Positions 16,284-19,245 of a stretch of 19,245 bases of DNA are shown piece after piece. The translations under genes were made by a program, and so were the position numbers. The notes beneath the pieces are model-generated. The model saw only the letters and a program-made list of their open reading frames with translations. It did not search any database and was not told where the DNA came from. The stretch lies in NCBI GenBank assembly GCA_002503045.1, contig DAQW01000015.1, positions 5,770-25,014 of the forward strand, read 5' to 3'. Numbering within the stretch: the first letter of the stretch is position 1; every line of letters starts with the position of its first letter. This stretch comes from Euryarchaeota archaeon UBA39 (GTDB taxonomy: Archaea; Thermoplasmatota; Poseidoniia; Poseidoniales; Thalassarchaeaceae).

Positions 16284-16355
16284 AGCCACTGGCGAGAATT
16301 GAACTCGCGACCTACGCCTTACCAAGGCGTCGCTATACCCCTAAGCCACAGTGGC
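16284..16355 (-). tRNA. tRNA-Thr (anticodon GGT)
   Basis: The minus strand folds as a standard tRNA: a fully paired seven-base acceptor stem GCCACTG/CAGTGGC, a three-base D stem (GCT/AGC), anticodon stem ACGCC/GGCGT with loop TTGGTAA, a five-base variable loop, and T stem GCGAG/CTCGC with loop TTCAATT. The anticodon GGT at 16321-16323 reads ACC and ACU threonine codons. The base after the acceptor (position 73) is T, as in many archaeal tRNA-Thr. CCA is not encoded and must be added by the CCA-adding enzyme. There is no intron. Confidence 0.96.
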
Positions 16356-16463
16356 GTCGACTCCACGAATCGGGACTTTGGTTTAATCGCTACGGAATTT
16401 TTCAATTAATGCATCATTGGCAATTTACAGTACTTCATATAGGAATGTAGTTTCTTCTTGAAC

Positions 16464-16673
16464 ATGGTAGAAACCAGTGAACTCATTTTAGGCCTGATCT
16501 CAATTGCAGTATTGCTCTCCTTAATTTTAGTAGTCAGAGTAATCCGTTCTCGCCCTACAGTTACACCTGATCCGTGGCAAACTCCTCTACCGATGAATGC
16601 TGCTCGCCAAAGAAGAGTGTCTCCGCGACCAATGGTTGCCCCACCACCCCCACAAATGTTCAGACAGCGTTAA
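16464..16673 (+). CDS. Tiny single-TM protein with Pro/Arg-rich tail
   Basis: This is a 69-residue protein. Residues ~6-26 are a strong hydrophobic helix (ELILGLISIAVLLSLILVV), followed by a basic, Pro-rich cytoplasmic-type tail with RSRP, PRP and a PPPP run ending in FRQR. Positive charge after the helix places the tail inside the cell. The only good start is ATG 16464. CATATAGG lies 25 bases upstream, which would give an essentially leaderless transcript. The function is unknown. It lies between two tRNA genes, and its coding potential rests mainly on the clean membrane segment. Confidence 0.55.
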   Translation: MVETSELILGLISIAVLLSLILVVRVIRSRPTVTPDPWQTPLPMNAARQRRVSPRPMVAPPPPQMFRQR

Positions 16674-16757
16674 TTTACACTGTCAAAATTTTAGTGAAGA
16701 TTCATTGACCCTTCAAGCGGCAGCGTGAAAACCCAAACCGGTCTCGGAGCGATTGCT

Positions 16758-16843
16758 GCCGAGATCGCATAGCCTGGTATTGCGCATGACTGGAAATCAT
16801 GTGGGATTTTCCCTCCGGAGTTCAAATCTCCGTCTCGGCGCCA
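16758..16843 (+). tRNA. tRNA-Ser (anticodon GGA), CCA encoded
   Basis: This is a class II tRNA. The acceptor stem is GCCGAGA/TCTCGGC, the D stem GCA/TGC with a GG-containing loop, anticodon stem CATGA/TCATG with loop CTGGAAA, and anticodon GGA at 16792-16794 for UCC and UCU. A long variable arm (GGGA/TCCC with a TTT loop, 16803-16813) is the serine hallmark, followed by T stem CGGAG/CTCCG with loop TTCAAAT. The discriminator is G, as expected for serine, and CCA at 16841-16843 is encoded, unlike tRNA-Thr in this window. There is no intron. Confidence 0.96.
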
Positions 16844-16895
16844 TTTAATCGAGAATCATCGGTGGATTCATGACCGGCCTTCTCTTGATAGAATC

Positions 16896-18050
16896 ATGAA
16901 AGAACGCGAGGTGTTCGACGGAATTGAACTTCCCGACGACATGCCTCGCCTTTCTGATGTGAAAAATTTCACTAAAATCAGTAATGTCCATCCACGTTTA
17001 GAATCGGTTGACAAGGTAATTTCAGAATTCCCGTACATTTTCAAACTAATACGCCAAAATTGGACAAGTACTCACCTAATGGCTGTAGGATTAGCTATCC
17101 TTGGATCAATTGCTGGAGCCTGGGACTTAGGTGTCGGAGAACTATCTAGTGGAGGAGATTACAATACAATGGGAATTAATCCATTTAATCCTGATTCAGG
17201 AATCTTGCAAGCGAATGCTGCAGCAATATTCCTTACATTTCTTAGTGCAGCATTATGGATTGCTTCAATTGGTGTAAATTGGATGATATACCCACTAATG
17301 AGATCCCACGCATTATATCTAATCGCAGGTATTATTTCTGTGCAAATAGGGATGATAGCAGTCCATTCTACTACCCCCTCATTTCCTTTTGGTGCAGGAT
17401 TATCAAGTACATTCGGATTGGTTGTAGGTGAATCAGTATTAGCATTTATTTTGTCTGTTATAATCTATCGCTCAGTCACTGAAACTAGAGATTTGCATGT
17501 AGAGGTGCACCACCCTCACCCTGATCCTCGAGAACAAGATCGAGCAGATAGAGATCATAGTTTAGGGGCCTGGACATTAATGCTATTCTTATTCGCTATA
17601 ATGGTAAATATCTCTGCATGGGCAGGATCACATCATGTTTCTCCTCGCCCTCCCTTTGAGTCATCACGAATGTTTACATATCTACTTTATTTATTATCCA
17701 CATGGATTTTTATTCTAATTTTCAATCTCATTCTATGGTACCCACAATTGATGCTAGGAAATAGTACCACAACTATTGAATCAGAGAGGTCAAGACAAGC
17801 AGGTATCGAAGTAGGAAATTCTGAAAACTCTAACGGTTTATGCCCTCACTGTGGAGAAGAAAGCAAGACACAAATTACTGATGAAGGAATAATTGTTGGA
17901 CCTTGTCCGAAGGATGGATGTGGTGATGTGAATCCAATTGGACAAGATTGTAGCAAATGTGGAGTTGTAATTTCCTCTGCAATTATTTGCCATAAATGCG
18001 GACAAGAATCATCTGCTTCCGATTTATTTCCTGTAGAGGAGGCATGGTAA
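16896..18050 (+). CDS. Six-TM protein with two C-terminal zinc ribbons, unknown function
   Basis: This 384-residue protein has hydrophobic helices at about 61-77, 106-127, 138-157, 167-191, 225-244 and 260-282. Between the fourth and fifth is a charged, His-rich loop (HVEVHHPHPDP near 201-211). After the last helix comes a soluble tail with eight cysteines in four pairs: Cys316/319, Cys337/342, Cys352/355 and Cys365/368, which fit two zinc ribbons. No transporter or enzyme motif is recognised. The stop codon TAA shares its last base with the start of the cysteine desulfurase gene (TAATG), and the desulfurase ribosome site lies inside this gene, so translation is probably coupled. A role connected with sulfur or metal supply is a guess from this linkage only. 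Confidence 0.8.
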   Translation: MKEREVFDGIELPDDMPRLSDVKNFTKISNVHPRLESVDKVISEFPYIFKLIRQNWTSTHLMAVGLAILGSIAGAWDLGVGELSSGGDYNTMGINPFNPDSGILQANAAAIFLTFLSAALWIASIGVNWMIYPLMRSHALYLIAGIISVQIGMIAVHSTTPSFPFGAGLSSTFGLVVGESVLAFILSVIIYRSVTETRDLHVEVHHPHPDPREQDRADRDHSLGAWTLMLFLFAIMVNISAWAGSHHVSPRPPFESSRMFTYLLYLLSTWIFILIFNLILWYPQLMLGNSTTTIESERSRQAGIEVGNSENSNGLCPHCGEESKTQITDEGIIVGPCPKDGCGDVNPIGQDCSKCGVVISSAIICHKCGQESSASDLFPVEEAW

Positions 18051-19245
18051 TGAATTTAGAACAGCTACGTGAATCGGTCCCAACTATATCAGAAGATGGA
18101 CCAATATATCTTGATAATGCATGTGTTACCCTTAGACCTCAACCTGTTATTGATGCAATCAATCACTACTACACTAGAGAACCATCATGTGGAGGGAGAA
18201 GCGCGCACAAATGGGGTATGGCAGTTACCAGAACTGAATTCGCAGCTAGAGACGGGATTGCAAAGTTAATCGGAGCAAATGGGCCGTCAGATGTAGTCTT
18301 TAGTAGAAATACTACACAAGCCATTAACCAAGTTGCGCATGGAATCAGTTGGTCAAAAGGAGATGTGGTTGTGATTTCTGACAAAGAACATAATTCTAAT
18401 TCAATACCTTGGAGAATGCAAGAAGAAGTCGAAGTAAAAGTAACAAAGACTGGAGAAGATGGGCGTTTTGATCTTGAGGATTTTGAACAAGTTTGCTCAG
18501 ATGCAGGAAAAAATCTGAAAATGATAGCACTTAGCCATTCACGCAACCTTGATGGAACATCAATTCCAGCAGAAGAATGTGGAAAAATTGCTAAGGATTA
18601 TGACGCTCTATACTTGTTAGATGCCGCGCAATCTGTGCCACATAGACCAGTAGATATTCGTAAAATCGATGCAGATTTTGTTGCATTTAGTATCCACAAG
18701 ATGATGGGGCCTTCTGGGATGGGGGCATTGGTGGGTTCTCCGGAAGGATTTGATCAACTAAAATCGATTGCAGCAGGTGGACAAACTGTTTCTCATTCTT
18801 CACTTGATGGTTTCACATTCAAGCCAGGTGCCCCACATCTAGAAGGAGGACTAGGACATTATGCAGGATACTATGGGACAAAATCTGCTGTAGAAATCCT
18901 AAACGAATTATCTATGGAACAAATCCATGAGAGAGAAGTTGCGATTAATTCAATTATTTCTGAAGGAGTAAGGAATCTGGATGGAATGTCAATTATTGGC
19001 CCAGATTCCGCTGAAGAAAGAGGAGGCATTACCTCTATTTTGATGGATGGAAGAGACCCCCATCAATTCTCAATGTTATTGGATGAAGCATTTGGAATAT
19101 ATGCAAGAAGCGGGCTCCATTGCGTTGATCCCTGGTTCCATGCTAATGAAACACCTAGAGGTTCTCTCAGATTTTCTTCATATGCTTACAATACACTAGA
19201 TGAAGCAAGGCAAGCTGTGGAAGCAATTACTGAACTAGTTGAAGC
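18050..19245 (+). CDS. Cysteine desulfurase, SufS/CsdA-like (3' end beyond window)
   Basis: This PLP-dependent class V aminotransferase-fold enzyme takes sulfur from cysteine as an enzyme persulfide, typically for Fe-S cluster or tRNA thiolation pathways. The 398 residues present are nearly the whole length expected (~405-420); the frame is open at the right edge. Visible are YLDNAC near residue 20, PSCGGRSAHKWG near 45-56, EHNSNSIPW near 113-121 with the His that stacks on PLP, LLDAAQSVPHRPVD near 193-206, the PLP lysine in SIHKMMGPSG near 218, and the catalytic Cys in ARSGLHC about 40 residues before the window end. The NACVTLRP start differs from the NAAT of bacterial SufS, and an archaeal clade with this sequence is recalled from memory. 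GAGGAGG at 18036-18042 is seven bases before ATG 18050; ATG 18044 is too close to it. Confidence 0.9.
   Translation, partial: MNLEQLRESVPTISEDGPIYLDNACVTLRPQPVIDAINHYYTREPSCGGRSAHKWGMAVTRTEFAARDGIAKLIGANGPSDVVFSRNTTQAINQVAHGISWSKGDVVVISDKEHNSNSIPWRMQEEVEVKVTKTGEDGRFDLEDFEQVCSDAGKNLKMIALSHSRNLDGTSIPAEECGKIAKDYDALYLLDAAQSVPHRPVDIRKIDADFVAFSIHKMMGPSGMGALVGSPEGFDQLKSIAAGGQTVSHSSLDGFTFKPGAPHLEGGLGHYAGYYGTKSAVEILNELSMEQIHEREVAINSIISEGVRNLDGMSIIGPDSAEERGGITSILMDGRDPHQFSMLLDEAFGIYARSGLHCVDPWFHANETPRGSLRFSSYAYNTLDEARQAVEAITELVE

Noticed and set aside
16206..16409. 67-codon open frame on the plus strand
   Set aside because: It runs through the antisense of tRNA-Thr; part of its translation is simply the tRNA sequence.
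1..19245. Mobile elements, CRISPR arrays, defence or toxin-antitoxin genes
   Set aside because: I looked for direct repeats with spacers, terminal inverted repeats, transposase or integrase motifs and small paired genes, and found none that could be supported.

Overview
The window reads as a gene-dense, AT-leaning archaeal chromosome segment, most consistent with a planktonic euryarchaeon of the Marine Group II (Poseidoniales) type. The reasons are an archaeal-type alanyl-tRNA synthetase, an isopentenyl phosphate kinase of the archaeal modified mevalonate pathway, archaeal-style RtcB, archaeal tRNA signatures, short spacers, and several convergent genes whose stop codons touch or overlap. The taxonomic call is inference; no rRNA is present. 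No insertion sequence, CRISPR array, integrase or phage gene was seen, and no gene-free stretch exceeds 300 bases.

Layout. (1) 1-2943: a small zinc-ribbon protein on the minus strand, divergent from isopentenyl phosphate kinase, which is followed by a single polypeptide joining a type I isopentenyl-diphosphate isomerase to a geranylgeranyl diphosphate synthase. The two plus-strand genes cover consecutive steps from isopentenyl phosphate to GGPP, the precursor of archaeal lipid chains. (2) 2946-5694, minus strand: a CPBP-family membrane protease, then etfB and etfA (electron transfer flavoprotein) with a 4-base overlap. (3) 5744-10303, plus strand: malate dehydrogenase, an unknown two-TM protein, a Nudix hydrolase coupled by a 4-base overlap to a six-TM Frag1/DRAM-like protein, and a secreted lipoprotein esterase. 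(4) 10300-14753: alaS (minus) divergent from rtcB (plus). (5) 14755-16355: a membrane-anchored protein with an HTHD motif (minus), an AlkA-type DNA glycosylase (plus), a small coiled-coil protein (minus) and tRNA-Thr(GGT) (minus). (6) 16464-19245: a tiny Pro-rich single-TM protein, tRNA-Ser(GGA) with an encoded CCA, a six-TM protein with two C-terminal zinc ribbons, and a cysteine desulfurase that runs off the right edge.

Most of the window is core metabolism and information processing. The most distinctive item is the IDI-GGPPS fusion behind IPK. Others worth attention are the loss of the usual N-terminal cysteine cluster in AlaRS, a DGDTA motif in EtfB recalling electron-bifurcating ETFs, a zinc-ribbon membrane protein coupled to a cysteine desulfurase, a short ATAGGC-type motif recurring before gene starts, and a run of genes with ATG-NNN-ATG double starts.
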